Assembly: GCF_020181655.1 (NCBI RefSeq)
Contig: NZ_CP084032.1
Coordinates: 2,480,001 to 2,544,000, forward strand
Reading direction: 5' to 3'
Origin: Pectobacterium colocasium
GTDB lineage: Bacteria > Pseudomonadota > Gammaproteobacteria > Enterobacterales > Enterobacteriaceae
DNA length: 64,000 nucleotides
Part shown: one piece after another, positions 34,190 to 45,607 of the stretch
Numbering within the stretch: position 1 is the stretch's first letter
Layout of the letters: each line of letters opens with the position of its first letter
The notes under the pieces: model-generated
Database searches by the model: none
Seen by the model: only the letters and a program-made list of their open reading frames with translations
Told to the model about the DNA's origin: nothing
Position numbers and translations under genes: made by a program

Positions 34190-35485
34190 TTAATTCCCTC
34201 TTTTCAGGTTAACGGCCAGTTCGCTTATTTTTACTGGCAGTTCGGTGCGTAATGATCGATTGGCTGCAATGCCGGTTAAAATAGACATCGCCCCATCACG
34301 ATAATCCGCTGCACGATGTAATGGATCCGGTTCCGGTGTACCAAACAGATCGTTTAACATGACCTGATCGCCGCCGCCATGTCCGCCGGCTTTAAATTCA
34401 ACCGGCACGACATAGGGTTCATCAAACATCGGATAGATCTTTATTTCACATTCATTCAGCGCACCTTCATCCTCTTTTTGTCCGCCTCCGTTTACGTAAG
34501 ATTTTTCCACCAGTTTCATTTCCAACCGGCCCTTGCTGCCATTAAATACCACGTTCAGCCCTTCCCAGGGCAAATACGCGTTGAGTGAGTACGTCATGAT
34601 GGCTTTGCTTTTATAACGCACCACCACGCCCAGCACGTCTTCAATATTAATGCCGTCATCGAACACGCTTTTATCACGGTAATAGCCGTCTTCATGTTCG
34701 GCGTCTAAATATAATGCCGTGAGCTGCTCGCTTTGGTTCATATGTAGCGCAAACGGATCATTTTCTGCTGCGGCGCTATTATGTGAACGCGAATAAAATT
34801 CTGTGACCCCGCGTGCTTCAGCATTCGCTTTACCGTAAAAACGCAAGTCACCTTGCGCATAAACCGTTTCCGGCTCGCTATTCAGCCAGAAATTCACCAA
34901 ATCAAAATGGTGAGTGGACTTGTGTACCAACAGCCCGCCGCTATTACGCTTGTCACGGTGCCAACGACGGAAATAATCGGCCCCGTGCTCAGTATTCAAC
35001 AGCCACTCAAAATGAACCGAATAAACCTCGCCAATCACCCCAGCGGCGATCAGTTCACGGACTTTACTGTGATGCGGGGCATAGCGGTAATTAAAGGTCA
35101 CACGTAATTTACGACCGGTACGGTTAATCGCATCAATAATCGCCTGACATTTCTCTTCATCGATCGTCATCGGTTTTTCACTGATGACATCACAACCTAA
35201 TTCCATCGCCCGGATAATATAATGATGATGCGTCCGATCTATAGACGTCACAATAACCACATCGGGTTGGGTTTCCGCGATCATCTGCTCGAACTGTTCG
35301 GCACGATATGTCGGTACATTATCGTGTCCATATTTATGGACAATCTGGTTGGCATAATTCATTCGCGTCTGGTTGGTATCGCAAAACGCAACAAACTGTC
35401 CCTGATCCTGATAATCCCTGGCAATTGATTCCAAATAAAGGCCCGCTCGGCCCCCCGTTCCCACCACGGCATATTTCTTTTTCAT
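34190..35485 (-). CDS. Gfo/Idh/MocA-family oxidoreductase
   Basis: An NAD(P)-dependent sugar or inositol dehydrogenase-like enzyme of 431 residues. The Rossmann motif is YAVVGTGGRAGLYLE, with ISEKPMTIDEEKC carrying the conserved EKP Lys and GLLVHKSTHHFDLVNFW the substrate-binding His region. The ATG at 35485 is preferred over one at 35494 because GGAGG lies only 2 bases before the latter. It is the first gene of a probable two-gene unit with the binding protein. It may act on a modified sugar derived from plant cell wall; this is inference from context. Confidence 0.8.
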   Translation of the reverse strand: MKKKYAVVGTGGRAGLYLESIARDYQDQGQFVAFCDTNQTRMNYANQIVHKYGHDNVPTYRAEQFEQMIAETQPDVVIVTSIDRTHHHYIIRAMELGCDVISEKPMTIDEEKCQAIIDAINRTGRKLRVTFNYRYAPHHSKVRELIAAGVIGEVYSVHFEWLLNTEHGADYFRRWHRDKRNSGGLLVHKSTHHFDLVNFWLNSEPETVYAQGDLRFYGKANAEARGVTEFYSRSHNSAAAENDPFALHMNQSEQLTALYLDAEHEDGYYRDKSVFDDGINIEDVLGVVVRYKSKAIMTYSLNAYLPWEGLNVVFNGSKGRLEMKLVEKSYVNGGGQKEDEGALNECEIKIYPMFDEPYVVPVEFKAGGHGGGDQVMLNDLFGTPEPDPLHRAADYRDGAMSILTGIAANRSLRTELPVKISELAVNLKRGN

Positions 35486-35987
35486 TCTGCGCATTTCCTC
35501 CAAATAACGTAGGGCATATAGCTATTCGTACATAAAACGCCTGTGCCATAAAAATAGAGCATACCAATACCGTTCACCTTCATATTATTGCCATGCGATG
35601 GTGTTATCTGGCAGTAGGATAAAGATTGGCATGCTCCATCTCTCATAAATACAAATTGAATGTTTACTATATTACTGTTTGATTTTATTGGTAATGTTAG
35701 ATGCGATTGATCCCACAGACCTCACACTACATCCCATTGCACCTCTTAAGTGCCCATGCGCCAACGAGATTCTCTTTAGGATGACGCGGCGACACATTCA
35801 AAGCCCTCTCTCTTCGGGCTGCGTACATGACGGACGAAGCGGGGTTACGATCGTGATAGCTTTCTCTTTTTTCATCTCACTGCGTGACATACTTCGCATT
35901 TTATTTTCAATCCGCCTGAGGATGCCGGATAATCGACACGTAACTAATGAGAGAAGCAAGAAAGCGATAAGTGCGTAAGGAATCACT
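35486..35987. other. Intergenic region between the oxidoreductase gene and ogt
   Basis: About 500 bases with no convincing gene. The 35500-35700 half is AT-rich and should carry the promoter of the minus-strand operon; the 35780-35980 half is GC-mixed and may be old coding sequence, but I could not recognise it. No KdgR box was seen. Confidence 0.4.
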
Positions 35988-36521
35988 ATGCAGACTTTTT
36001 TTCAGGACACCATGGCAACGCCACTTGGAGAGTTATTGATTATTGCGGATGAAAATAATCATTTGCGTGCCGTCGAGTGGCGCGAGTATGAAGACGATTT
36101 ATTTCGCTCGCTCAATCGCAGTTATCGAAATGATCCTTTTTCGTTACAGTCGAGTCATAATCCCGGAGGCCTGACAGACAGCCTACAGCGCTATTTTGAG
36201 GGTGAATTAACGATTATTGATACGCTGCCTGTGGCGTCCGTCGGAACCGAATTTCAACAGCAAGTTTGGCGGGAATTACGTCGCATTCCCTGCGGAGAAA
36301 TTACCACCTACGGTGAACTCGCAACGCTGCTGGGACGTACTGGCGCAGCGCGTGCCGTTGGTATGGCAAACGGCTCAAACCCTGTCAGCATCGTGGTTCC
36401 GTGCCACCGCGTCATCGGAACTGGCGGCGCACTGACAGGCTATGCGGGTGGCATTCACCGCAAACAGTGGCTGTTAGCTCACGAAGGGTATTTGCCTCAA
36501 CAGCTATTTACACTTAACTGA
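35988..36521 (+). CDS. ogt: Methylated-DNA--protein-cysteine methyltransferase Ogt
   Basis: A 177-residue suicide enzyme that removes O6-alkyl groups from guanine. The acceptor Cys is in VVPCHRVIG, the helix-turn-helix wing is in EITTYGELATLLGRTGAARAVG, and the following GGLTGY-like block is GALTGYAGG. Ogt lies beside fnr, as in E. coli. The start at ATG 35988 fits the family length. Confidence 0.95.
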   Translation: MQTFFQDTMATPLGELLIIADENNHLRAVEWREYEDDLFRSLNRSYRNDPFSLQSSHNPGGLTDSLQRYFEGELTIIDTLPVASVGTEFQQQVWRELRRIPCGEITTYGELATLLGRTGAARAVGMANGSNPVSIVVPCHRVIGTGGALTGYAGGIHRKQWLLAHEGYLPQQLFTLN

Positions 36522-36773
36522 ATAGCTTACCGTTATAATTTTTTTCGCTTTCGATACGCAAAAATGACCAGCCGAATTGCTTATCACCATAAGTGATTCG
36601 GATTAATCAATGTGTTAACCGTTCGGTAACCTAATGGAAAAAATATTATCTCCGAACAGATCTTATATATCGGAATATTTTCCAGCAAAATCGAAAAATT
36701 ATAGTTAGTTCACTATTTATTGGTCTATTCCAGTGATTGCTGGTCTTATCACGGCCGATAAAAGCTGTTAAAA
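36522..36773. other. ogt-fnr intergenic region
   Basis: The stretch is AT-rich and carries the fnr promoter by position; the only motif that I recognise is the FNR box annotated next. Confidence 0.45.
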
Positions 36774-36787
36774 TTGACTAATATCAA
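36774..36787. promoter_or_regulatory. FNR-box-like site upstream of fnr
   Basis: TTGACTAATATCAA matches the consensus TTGAT-N4-ATCAA with one mismatch. It lies 21 bases before the fnr start, where a bound FNR dimer would repress its own gene, as E. coli fnr is autoregulated. Confidence 0.75.
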
Positions 36788-36807
36788 TTATTGCCTGAGC
36801 AAAGCCT

Positions 36808-37554
36808 ATGATCCCGGAAAAGCGAATTATCCGACGCATCCAGTCTGGCGGTTGTGCAATCCACTGTCAGGATTGCAGTATCAGTCAGCTATGCATCCCT
36901 TTCACTCTGAATGAACACGAGCTCGATCAGCTCGACAACATCATCGAAAGGAAGAAGCCTATCCAGAAGGGGCAAGCGCTGTTTAAAGCAGGCGATGAAC
37001 TGAGATCGCTGTATGCCATCCGTTCCGGTACGATAAAAAGCTATACCATTACAGAGCAGGGCGACGAGCAGATCACCGGTTTTCATCTGGCAGGTGATTT
37101 GGTGGGCTTTGATGCGATTGGTACGGCTCAACATCCGAGCTTCGCTCAGGCGCTGGAAACGTCAATGGTCTGCGAAATTCCTTTCGAGACGCTGGACGAT
37201 CTCTCAGGGAAAATGCCTAACCTGCGTCAGCAGATGATGCGCCTGATGAGCGGCGAAATCCGTGGCGATCAGGACATGATTCTGCTGCTGTCGAAGAAGA
37301 ATGCTGAAGAGCGTCTGGCGGCGTTTGTCTATAACCTCTCCCGCCGTTTTGCTCAGCGTGGTTTCTCGCCACGTGAGTTCCGTCTGACCATGACGCGTGG
37401 TGATATTGGCAACTATCTGGGGCTGACCGTTGAAACCATAAGCCGTCTACTTGGCCGTTTCCAGAAAAGCGGAACGCTGGCAGTAAAAGGAAAATACATC
37501 ACGATCGAGAATCTTGATGCGCTTTCCGAATTAGCCGGTTCCTCACGTAAATAG
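36808..37554 (+). CDS. fnr: FNR, oxygen-responsive global regulator
   Basis: A CRP-family regulator of 248 residues that dimerises when its [4Fe-4S] cluster forms without oxygen. Cluster cysteines are in the N-terminal [14 protein letters not shown], with the fourth ligand (Cys122 in E. coli) at [10 protein letters not shown]. The recognition helix is in [18 protein letters not shown]. Length and sequence match E. coli. An FNR box precedes the gene, consistent with autoregulation. In the neighbourhood only uspE follows. Confidence 0.98.
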   Translation: MIPEKRIIRRIQSGGCAIHCQDCSISQLCIPFTLNEHELDQLDNIIERKKPIQKGQALFKAGDELRSLYAIRSGTIKSYTITEQGDEQITGFHLAGDLVGFDAIGTAQHPSFAQALETSMVCEIPFETLDDLSGKMPNLRQQMMRLMSGEIRGDQDMILLLSKKNAEERLAAFVYNLSRRFAQRGFSPREFRLTMTRGDIGNYLGLTVETISRLLGRFQKSGTLAVKGKYITIENLDALSELAGSSRK

Positions 37555-37745
37555 TCGTTACCGCGTAACTCGTTGACGTTGCCACTTTTTCTACTGTCGC
37601 AGCGTCAACGTTCTTCCCCACTGTTCTGCACCTTCCGTGATATTTCCTATTTTGTTACTCTGCGGCTTATCTCTGTTGTCCAAAACGATCCCATTGCGGT
37701 ACTCTTGAATTATCGGCTGTGGAGTAACAGCTGTTTGGAGGAGCT

Positions 37746-38696
37746 ATGGCAAAGTATCAGAACTTACTGGTAGCTATTGACCCAAATCAGGATGACCAAC
37801 CAGCGCTGCGTCGGGCGGTTTACCTGGTTCAGCGACTTGGCGGCCGCATCAAGGCATTTCTGCCGATTTATGATTTCTCTTATGAAATGACAACCCTGCT
37901 TTCCCCTGATGAACGTGTGGAAATGCGTCAGGGTGTTATCCAGCAGCGGACGGAGTGGATTGCCGAACAGTGCAAGTACTACCTTGAAGCGGGCATTCCA
38001 ATCGAAATCAAAGTGGTGTGGCACAATAAGCCTTTTGAAGCCATCATTCGGGAAGTCACTTCCGGCCAGCATGACTTGTTGTTAAAAATGGCGCATCAGC
38101 ACGATCGGCTGGAAGCCGTTATCTTTACGCCGACCGACTGGCAGTTACTGCGCAAATGCCCTTGCCCCGTGTGGATGGTCAAAGATCAGCCCTGGCCAAC
38201 CGAAGGTCGAGCGCTGGTTGCCGTCAATCTGGCCAGCGAAGACCCTTATCACGATCCGCTTAATATCAAACTGGTATCGGAAACGCTGGAGCTAGCACAG
38301 CAGGTTGACCAGACCGAAGTTCATCTGGTTGGTGCCTACCCCGTTACCCCCATTAATATCGCCATTGAGCTGCCTGATTTCGATCCCAGCGTCTACAACG
38401 ATGCAATTCGAGGACAGCACCTTATCGCCATGAAATCGCTACGGCAGAAATTCGGTCTGGATGAACGAGTAACGCACGTAGAAAAAGGCCTGCCAGAGGA
38501 AGTCATTCCCGATCTGGCGGAGCATTTACAGGCGGGTGTCGTGGTGTTGGGTTCACTGGGCAGAACCGGCCTTTCCGCTGCGTTTATCGGCAACACCGTC
38601 GAGCACGTCATCGATCATTTGAAGTGTGACTTGCTTGCAATTAAACCCGATGACTTTGTGTCACCGATCGCTTCAGAAGACGGCGACAACAGCTGA
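37746..38696 (+). CDS. uspE: UspE, tandem universal stress protein
   Basis: A 316-residue protein of two Usp domains (about 1-150 and 155-310), each opening with a beta strand (LLVAIDP; ALVAVNL). The second domain ends [16 protein letters not shown] followed by the usual CDLLAIKP strand. UspE is implicated in motility, aggregation and DNA-damage survival in E. coli. It lies downstream of fnr as in E. coli. The ATG at 37746 has GGAGG ahead of it. Confidence 0.95.
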   Translation: MAKYQNLLVAIDPNQDDQPALRRAVYLVQRLGGRIKAFLPIYDFSYEMTTLLSPDERVEMRQGVIQQRTEWIAEQCKYYLEAGIPIEIKVVWHNKPFEAIIREVTSGQHDLLLKMAHQHDRLEAVIFTPTDWQLLRKCPCPVWMVKDQPWPTEGRALVAVNLASEDPYHDPLNIKLVSETLELAQQVDQTEVHLVGAYPVTPINIAIELPDFDPSVYNDAIRGQHLIAMKSLRQKFGLDERVTHVEKGLPEEVIPDLAEHLQAGVVVLGSLGRTGLSAAFIGNTVEHVIDHLKCDLLAIKPDDFVSPIASEDGDNS

Positions 38697-38724
38697 TTTC
38701 TTGTCTCGCTCAATTAGCGCCACA

Positions 38725-38759
38725 TAATGCCAGCCTCTTAGCGCTGGCATTATTTTTTT
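38725..38759 (+). terminator. Terminator of uspE
   Basis: TAATGCCAGC / GCTGGCATTA with an 8-base loop is followed by TTTTTTT. Confidence 0.92.
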
Positions 38760-38781
38760 GCAGCATAAAAACGATAGGCAC

Positions 38782-38808
38782 AAAAAAGGGGCGATTGTTC
38801 GCCCCTTT
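38782..38808 (-). terminator. Terminator of pntAB
   Basis: On the minus strand AAAGGGGCGA-ACAA-TCGCCCCTTT is followed by T residues, 22 bases after the pntB stop. It stands back to back with the uspE terminator. Confidence 0.88.
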
Positions 38809-38830
38809 CGTTTTCTACGACCTGCCGCGC

Positions 38831-40219
38831 TTACAGCGCTTTCAGAATCGCCTCGACGCTATCTTTGGCATCGCCAAACAGCATCTGCGTATTCTCTTTA
38901 AAGAACAGCGGATTCTGCACGCCAGCGTAACCGGTATTCATAGAACGCTTGAACACGATAACATTCTGCGCTTTCCACACTTCCAGAACAGGCATACCTG
39001 CGATTGGGCTATGTGGATCTTCCTGCGCAGCCGGGTTAACAGTGTCATTCGCACCAATGACCAGCACGGTGTCGGTATCGGTGAAATCATCGTTGATTTC
39101 ATCCATTTCCAACACGATGTCGTAAGGCACTTTGGCTTCTGCCAACAGCACGTTCATGTGACCAGGCAAGCGCCCTGCAACCGGGTGAATACCAAAGCGA
39201 ACGTTGATGCCGCGCGCGCGCAGTTTTGCGGTGATGTCATGCACAGGGTACTGCGCCTGCGCGACTGCCATGCCGTATCCCGGTGTGATGATGACCGAGG
39301 TTGAGTTCTTGAGCAAATCAGCCACATCTTCTGCTGAAGCCTCACGATATTCACCGACCTCTTCACTCTCACCAGAAGAAACGCCATCTGTACCAAAACC
39401 ACCTGCAATAACGCTGATGAAGGAGCGGTTCATCGCTTTACACATGATGTAAGACAGAATCGCACCCGAAGAACCCACCAGAGCACCGGTTACGATCAGC
39501 AGGTCATTGCTCAACATGAAGCCCGCTGCCGCCGCCGCCCAACCGGAATAAGAGTTCAGCATAGAAACGACGACCGGCATGTCCGCGCCGCCAATCGAAG
39601 CAACCAGATGCCAGCCGAATACCAGCGCAATCGCCGTCATCAGAATCAGTGCCAGAACCTGCAACGCCACGCTGCCGGTATTGATGAAAACCAGAAGCAG
39701 GAGGAAGGACACAACCAACGCCGCCAGATTCATTTTGTGGCGATGAGGCAGCATCAACGGCTTGGAAGAGATTTTTCCGCGCAGTTTTCCAAAAGCGACA
39801 ACCGAGCCAGTGAAGGTCACAGCACCGATGAAGATACCCAGGAAGACTTCCGTCAAATGGATATTGACCATCACCGGATCGGTGATTTCACCGTGATCGA
39901 GGAAACTGTTAAAACCAACCAGTACCGCAGCCAGGCCCACAAAACTGTGGAGGATAGCGACCAGTTCTGGCATTTCGGTCATTTCGACCTTACGCGCCAG
40001 ATAAATACCGATTGACCCACCGATCGCCATCGCAACGATGATCCAGCCAACGTTACCAGAATCAGGCCCCAGAATCGTCGCGATCAGCGCAAGTGCCATC
40101 CCGCTAATACCAAAGATATTCCCTTGCTGCGACGTTTCGTGCTTGGACAACCCTGCCAAACTGAAAATAAAGAGAATTGCGGCAACAATGTATGCAGCAG
40201 TTACTAATCCACCAGACAT
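38831..40219 (-). CDS. pntB: NAD(P) transhydrogenase subunit beta
   Basis: A 462-residue inner-membrane subunit of proton-translocating transhydrogenase. PntAB couples hydride transfer between NAD(H) and NADP(H) to the proton gradient and makes NADPH. The N-terminal half contains about eight membrane segments, and the C-terminal domain III binds NADP(H), with [16 protein letters not shown] and the end [15 protein letters not shown] conserved. The gene is second in pntAB, 10 bases downstream of pntA. Confidence 0.97.
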   Translation of the reverse strand: MSGGLVTAAYIVAAILFIFSLAGLSKHETSQQGNIFGISGMALALIATILGPDSGNVGWIIVAMAIGGSIGIYLARKVEMTEMPELVAILHSFVGLAAVLVGFNSFLDHGEITDPVMVNIHLTEVFLGIFIGAVTFTGSVVAFGKLRGKISSKPLMLPHRHKMNLAALVVSFLLLLVFINTGSVALQVLALILMTAIALVFGWHLVASIGGADMPVVVSMLNSYSGWAAAAAGFMLSNDLLIVTGALVGSSGAILSYIMCKAMNRSFISVIAGGFGTDGVSSGESEEVGEYREASAEDVADLLKNSTSVIITPGYGMAVAQAQYPVHDITAKLRARGINVRFGIHPVAGRLPGHMNVLLAEAKVPYDIVLEMDEINDDFTDTDTVLVIGANDTVNPAAQEDPHSPIAGMPVLEVWKAQNVIVFKRSMNTGYAGVQNPLFFKENTQMLFGDAKDSVEAILKAL

Positions 40220-40229
40220 GTGTTACCCC

Positions 40230-41759
40230 TTAGTTTTTACGGAACATTTTCAGCATGCGCTGAGTCACGGTGAAACCACCGAAAATATTGATGCTGGCGA
40301 TCAATACGGCAATGAATGAGAAGAACGACACCCATCCGCCGTGGCCGATCTGCAACAATGCTCCGACAACGATAATGCCTGATATCGCGTTAGTCACCGA
40401 CATCAGTGGCGTGTGCAAGGCGTGGCTGACATTCCAGACAACGTAATAGCCCACGACGCAGGACAACGCAAAAACGGTAAAGTGAGACAGGAATTCCTTC
40501 GGTGCGGCATCGGCCAACCAGCCAAACAGCAGAATGGCAATCGCGAGGAACGCATATTTCTTCCACGGCGACGTAGGTTTAGCGTCTTCCTTCACTACCG
40601 CAGCGGCAGGTTTTGCCTGCTGTGGCTGCGCTGAAACCTGAATTGGCGGTGCTGGCCAGGTTATTTCACCTTCTTTAACGACGGTAACACCGCGAATAAC
40701 GGTATCGTCAAAATCGACAGTGATCTCGCCGTTTTTCTCTTTGCAGAGCAATTTCAGTAAGTTAACCAGGTTTGTGCCGTAAAGCTGTGAGGATTGGGTC
40801 GGCAGACGGCTAGGTAAATCGGTATAACCAATAATTTTGACGCCGTTTTCCGTCACGGTAACGCGATCGGCCACGGTTAACTCACAGTTTCCGCCCGTTT
40901 GCGCCGCTAAATCGACAATCACGCTGCCGGGCTTCATGCTCAGCACCATTTCTTTGGTGATCAGGCGCGGAGCCGGTTTTCCAGGAATCAGTGCGGTAGT
41001 GACGATAATGTCGACTTCTTTCGCCTGTGCGGCAAACAGTTCCATTTCGGCTTTGATAAAGGCTTCAGACATGACTTTGGCATAGCCGTCACCGCTGCCC
41101 GCTTCTTCTTCAAAGTCGAGTTCAAGGAACTCGGCGCCCATGCTTTTAACCTGCTCTTTTACTTCAGGACGAGTATCAAAAGCACGAACGATAGCACCTA
41201 AGCTACCCGCTGCGCCGATCGCAGCCAAACCGGCCACACCGGCACCGATAATCATGACTTTGGCAGGTGGAACCTTACCCGCAGCGGTAATTTGCCCGGT
41301 AAAGAAGCGGCCAAATTCGTGGGCAGCTTCAACGATAGCGCGATAGCCGGCAATGTTGGCCATTGAACTGAGCGCATCGAGTGACTGCGCGCGCGAAATA
41401 CGCGGCACGGAATCCATCGCCATCACCGTCACCTGACGGGCCGCCAGTTTCTCCAGCAGAGCTGGATTTTGCGCTGGCCAGATAAAGCTGACAACTGTAC
41501 TGCCCGCACGGGTCAGTTCGATTTCATCATCCTGCGGCGCATTCACCTTCAGGACGATGTCGGATTGCCAGACTTCCGAACTGTCAACAATCGACGCGCC
41601 TGCTTCTTCATATGCCGCATCGTCAAAACTTGCCAGTTTCCCCGCTTCACGTTCTACCGAGACCGTAAAACCCAGTTTCAGCAGCTGTTCAACCGTTTTC
41701 GGCGTCGCTGCGACACGGGCTTCATTGGCCAACCGCTCTCTTGGTACACCAATACGCAT
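40230..41759 (-). CDS. pntA: NAD(P) transhydrogenase subunit alpha
   Basis: A 509-residue subunit holding the NAD(H)-binding domain I and part of the membrane domain. The Rossmann motif is [20 protein letters not shown] at about 168-187, and the start [20 protein letters not shown] is the alanine-dehydrogenase-like signature. Four membrane segments follow residue 400. It is first of the pntAB operon and diverges from ydgH as in E. coli. Confidence 0.97.
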   Translation of the reverse strand: MRIGVPRERLANEARVAATPKTVEQLLKLGFTVSVEREAGKLASFDDAAYEEAGASIVDSSEVWQSDIVLKVNAPQDDEIELTRAGSTVVSFIWPAQNPALLEKLAARQVTVMAMDSVPRISRAQSLDALSSMANIAGYRAIVEAAHEFGRFFTGQITAAGKVPPAKVMIIGAGVAGLAAIGAAGSLGAIVRAFDTRPEVKEQVKSMGAEFLELDFEEEAGSGDGYAKVMSEAFIKAEMELFAAQAKEVDIIVTTALIPGKPAPRLITKEMVLSMKPGSVIVDLAAQTGGNCELTVADRVTVTENGVKIIGYTDLPSRLPTQSSQLYGTNLVNLLKLLCKEKNGEITVDFDDTVIRGVTVVKEGEITWPAPPIQVSAQPQQAKPAAAVVKEDAKPTSPWKKYAFLAIAILLFGWLADAAPKEFLSHFTVFALSCVVGYYVVWNVSHALHTPLMSVTNAISGIIVVGALLQIGHGGWVSFFSFIAVLIASINIFGGFTVTQRMLKMFRKN

Positions 41760-42120
41760 ACTGATACCCTTTTCGCTTATTTTTAACGAAGGTTATTATT
41801 CTCACCCTACTCTGTTATACGAATTCGCCGAGACCTGCTGCACCCTGTATCCCCGCATTCACGCGGTAGGAAGAGGGTTTTATCATCTTCTTGCCACACG
41901 CTTTTTTGGGGCGTCTCACTGTAGGCGAACTCATTTATAACGTACTGAAAATGTGATCGATGATCCATAAATAAAATGAATTTCACAGAAAAGCCGAGTT
42001 ATTACAGGTTATGGAAGGCTTTCTTGGTCGAAAATCATGCTCTTCTCTGCCTTTTGTAGCATTATTACAGAAGTATTTTTCGGTGCTGTTTCACAAAAAC
42101 GTTGTGTTACAGGGTTGTTA

Positions 42121-42136
42121 ATGTGATAAATCACAT
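42121..42136. promoter_or_regulatory. Perfect dyad ATGTGAT-AA-ATCACAT
   Basis: The half-sites TGTGA and TCACA are those of CRP, but they are separated by 4 bases, not 6, so it is not a canonical CRP site. It may be an operator for another dimeric regulator or a degenerate CRP site. Confidence 0.35.
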
Positions 42137-42296
42137 AAATATCCCTTATGATGGCAAAACAATCATTAACCGTTATTATTAGCACTTTTCTTGTTCAGAG
42201 CCGAAGCATTACGGCTTTGCAGTCCTGCTGAAAATGCTAAAGCACAAGAATTTATTCCGTGCGATAATCAGCCCTATTCCGTTACAGGTTGATTGC

Positions 42297-42328
42297 TATA
42301 CCTAAATAATTCGAGTTGCAGGAAGGCG
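42297..42328 (+). repeat. Partial ERIC end upstream of ydgH
   Basis: TATACCTAAATAATTCGAGT at 42297-42316, continuing to GCAGGAAGGCG, matches the reverse complement of one end of the complete ERIC at 4173-4299. Only about 32 bases remain. It lies just before the ydgH ribosome-binding site. Confidence 0.75.
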
Positions 42329-42340
42329 AAAGGATTTTTT

Positions 42341-43294
42341 ATGAAGCTGAAGACTACTGTTATTGCGTCCACGTTATTGTTATCACTCTCGGCATTTTCA
42401 GCGCAGGCTGCACAGGAGCTGACGCCTGATCAGGCAAAATCCCTGCAACCCTTTGAACGAATTACGTTTAAGGGACGTTTTAACGCGATCAATGAAGCGG
42501 TTGCAGCAGCCTCAACGCGCGCTGACAAATTGGGTGCAGAGTCGTTTTATGTGCAAGCTATGGATGACGCTAACTCGAGTGGAAACTGGAATGTCACTGT
42601 CGACCTGTATCGCAAAGATGCGCCAAAGGCGAATCAGGATAACCAATTCCGCACCTTCTACGGCGTGAAAGAATTGCCAAAGGATGTTGCTTATTCGCTG
42701 GAGCCGTATGATACGGTAACCGTTGGTGGCTTCTTTCGCAGTCAACCGGATGTGAACGACGCCATTGCGAAAGCGGCAAAAGAGAAAAATGCTGATTCGT
42801 TCTACATCGTCCGTCAGGTTGATGTGAACTCGAATAGCGCTAACCAGAAAATTACAGCCTACATTTATAAAGCCGACGCACCGAAGCGCCAAACTCAGAG
42901 CACCGATGTCATCCCAGCAGATTCTGATGCAGGCCGTGCAGCGCTGGCTGCTGGTGGTGCGGAAGCCGCCAAGGTCGAGATTCCTGGTGTCGCCAACTCC
43001 GGGAGCCCTAGCCGCAATGTAGGTAATTTCTTTGAAACGCAATCGTCAAAAGGTGGACGTTACACGGTAACGTTAACAGATGGTTCCAAAATTCAGGAAC
43101 TGAATAACGCTACGGCGGCGCAAATGGTGCCTTTCGATTCAATTAAGTTCCGCGGTAACTACACCAATATGACACAGGTGTCCGAAGCCGTTGCTAAACG
43201 TGCGGGCGAGAAAGGTGCCAAGTACTACCACATCACCAGACAGTGGGAAGGCAAAGGCAACAATATGACCATCAGCGCCGACCTCTATAAATAA
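42341..43294 (+). CDS. ydgH: YdgH, three-domain DUF1471 periplasmic protein
   Basis: A 317-residue exported protein with three DUF1471 (YhcN/BhsA-like) modules, at about 35-105, 115-190 and 240-317, each starting with a phrase like LQPFERITFKGRF, LEPYDTVTVGGFF or MVPFDSIKFRGNY. The signal peptide ends AFSAQA. Small single-domain relatives respond to stress and biofilm cues. I start at 42341 because the open frame's first ATG (42293) lies at the ERIC fragment. The same gene stands next to pntA in E. coli. Confidence 0.92.
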   Translation: MKLKTTVIASTLLLSLSAFSAQAAQELTPDQAKSLQPFERITFKGRFNAINEAVAAASTRADKLGAESFYVQAMDDANSSGNWNVTVDLYRKDAPKANQDNQFRTFYGVKELPKDVAYSLEPYDTVTVGGFFRSQPDVNDAIAKAAKEKNADSFYIVRQVDVNSNSANQKITAYIYKADAPKRQTQSTDVIPADSDAGRAALAAGGAEAAKVEIPGVANSGSPSRNVGNFFETQSSKGGRYTVTLTDGSKIQELNNATAAQMVPFDSIKFRGNYTNMTQVSEAVAKRAGEKGAKYYHITRQWEGKGNNMTISADLYK

Positions 43295-43342
43295 CAACGG
43301 TAGCGCTGCATTGTAGAAAACGACGAATATGATAAACACAAA

Positions 43343-43367
43343 ACCCGCGATATCGCGGGTTTTTTTA
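43343..43367 (+). terminator. Terminator of ydgH
   Basis: The perfect palindrome ACCCGCGATATCGCGGGT is followed by TTTTTTT. Confidence 0.92.
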
Positions 43368-43458
43368 TGGTGAGCTTCCTGCCCGCCGCCGCAGGCGACG
43401 TTGAAAAACGTTCCCTACGGTTTTTTATGTCAGTAATCAATCGACGGTAAGCAGAGGA

Positions 43459-44340
<882 letters not shown>

Positions 44341-44388
44341 TTAACGCTGCATTACTGCAAAACGGGTTCTTAATGTAAGACTGTTTTT

Positions 44389-45198
44389 TTAATGCAAGAC
44401 AATCTGTTTCTGCTCTATCGAGTGAATCTGTACTTTTATCATTTCACTCACCGGGTCTTCCGGGCACTGTTCAACGAAATAGTTGAGATCGGACAGCGCA
44501 ATATGGTCGCAATCCAGCTGTGCATAAATCAGGCCACGATCGCGAATTTCGTACGGATCGTCTGGGTCAAATTGCAGCACCGCTTCGCTGGCTCTTAACG
44601 CGAGTTCCATCTGTTTTTCTTCCATCAGCGCAACTTTCAATGTGTCGAGCATTTTACGCACGATCAGGACGTTCTCTGCTTCATCCAGATCTTCATCTAG
44701 CAGGCGAGTTGATGGGCCGATATTACCTTTCAACCACACTTCCAACACATGCTCACTCAGCGTATCGCCGTTTAGCGGGTTAATCAGCCACATCTCTTCG
44801 TCGAGCCAGTCAGCACGTAGGATCAGTTGGGTTGGGAAAATGACGGGCATCAGCGGCAGGCCGAGTTCATTGGCAATATGCAGGAAGATGACGCCAAGTG
44901 ACACGGGCAGACCCTGACGAGAGTCAAGCACCTGATCGAGCCACAGTGCATCAGACAGGCGATAAACCCCGCCCGCACCGCCGAATCCCCAGGTGTGATA
45001 AAACAGCTCAATCAGCTTTTCAAGCTGAAGATCTTGCTCAAGATCGTCAGGAATAGCGGCTCGAGCGTTCTCAACCAACTGTTGCAGATTTTGCCGCACA
45101 TCCTGAGCGGGAAAGTCGCGGCGAATAGCCTGTGAAACCAACACGACACCATCACTTAGCAGCGACTGGTTGAATTCAAAATCAGCAATAGCACTCAT
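44389..45198 (-). CDS. sirB1: SirB1 family protein (transglutaminase-like/TPR)
   Basis: A 269-residue cytoplasmic protein with an N-terminal transglutaminase-like region (GLPVSLGVIFLHIANELGLP) and a C-terminal TPR-like pair (MELALRASEAVLQFDPDDPYE). It lies between sirB2 and kdsA as in E. coli (YchA). The open frame extends to 45258, but the family start MSAIADFEFNQS lies at 45198, 3 bases after the sirB2 stop. Its function is poorly known. Confidence 0.9.
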   Translation of the reverse strand: MSAIADFEFNQSLLSDGVVLVSQAIRRDFPAQDVRQNLQQLVENARAAIPDDLEQDLQLEKLIELFYHTWGFGGAGGVYRLSDALWLDQVLDSRQGLPVSLGVIFLHIANELGLPLMPVIFPTQLILRADWLDEEMWLINPLNGDTLSEHVLEVWLKGNIGPSTRLLDEDLDEAENVLIVRKMLDTLKVALMEEKQMELALRASEAVLQFDPDDPYEIRDRGLIYAQLDCDHIALSDLNYFVEQCPEDPVSEMIKVQIHSIEQKQIVLH

Positions 45199-45200
45199 AA

Positions 45201-45602
45201 TTATTCCATCAGCAACGGTGAATGAGTCAGAGCCAGCAGCACGACCCCACCAAAGCATATTAAAGCAGATACAAACGCCAGCCAGCGAACGTTCTGGCTA
45301 CGGGGGCGTTTCCCCAAGGCGATCGCGCCAAGAAGGATATAAATAATAACGCCAAACAGCTTTTCCGTCAGCCAGCTTTGCTCGGGAGTAAACGGATAAG
45401 TGTGGCTAAGCGTGATTAAACCAATACCGCTGATTAATAACAAGGTATCGTTAATATGCGGCAGGATTTTTACCCAGCGCTGTTGCAGCAACGCTGATTG
45501 CCGACACAGCCAGAAAAAACGAATAATAAACAGAGAAATACTGATGCCAACCGTTGCCAGATGCAGATATATCGTGGCTGGGTAAAGAGTTATCACGTCC
45601 AT
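45201..45602 (-). CDS. sirB2: SirB2 family inner-membrane protein
   Basis: A 133-residue integral membrane protein with four hydrophobic segments (from ATIYLHLATVGISISLFII through LFGVIIYILLGAIALG to ALICFGGVVLLAL). It occupies its usual place between prmC and sirB1. Function unknown. Confidence 0.9.
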   Translation of the reverse strand: MDVITLYPATIYLHLATVGISISLFIIRFFWLCRQSALLQQRWVKILPHINDTLLLISGIGLITLSHTYPFTPEQSWLTEKLFGVIIYILLGAIALGKRPRSQNVRWLAFVSALICFGGVVLLALTHSPLLME

Positions 45603-45607
45603 TGCTC

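Larger units (their letters stand above)
41760..42340. other. pntA-ydgH divergent regulatory region
   Basis: About 580 bases without a gene, long for this pair. It carries both promoters by position. Features seen are the 16-base dyad at 42121-42136 and the ERIC-derived end at 42297-42328; nothing else was recognised. Confidence 0.5.

Noticed and set aside
42293..42340. Upstream start for ydgH at 42293.
   Set aside because: The extra residues come from the ERIC fragment and would bury the signal peptide.
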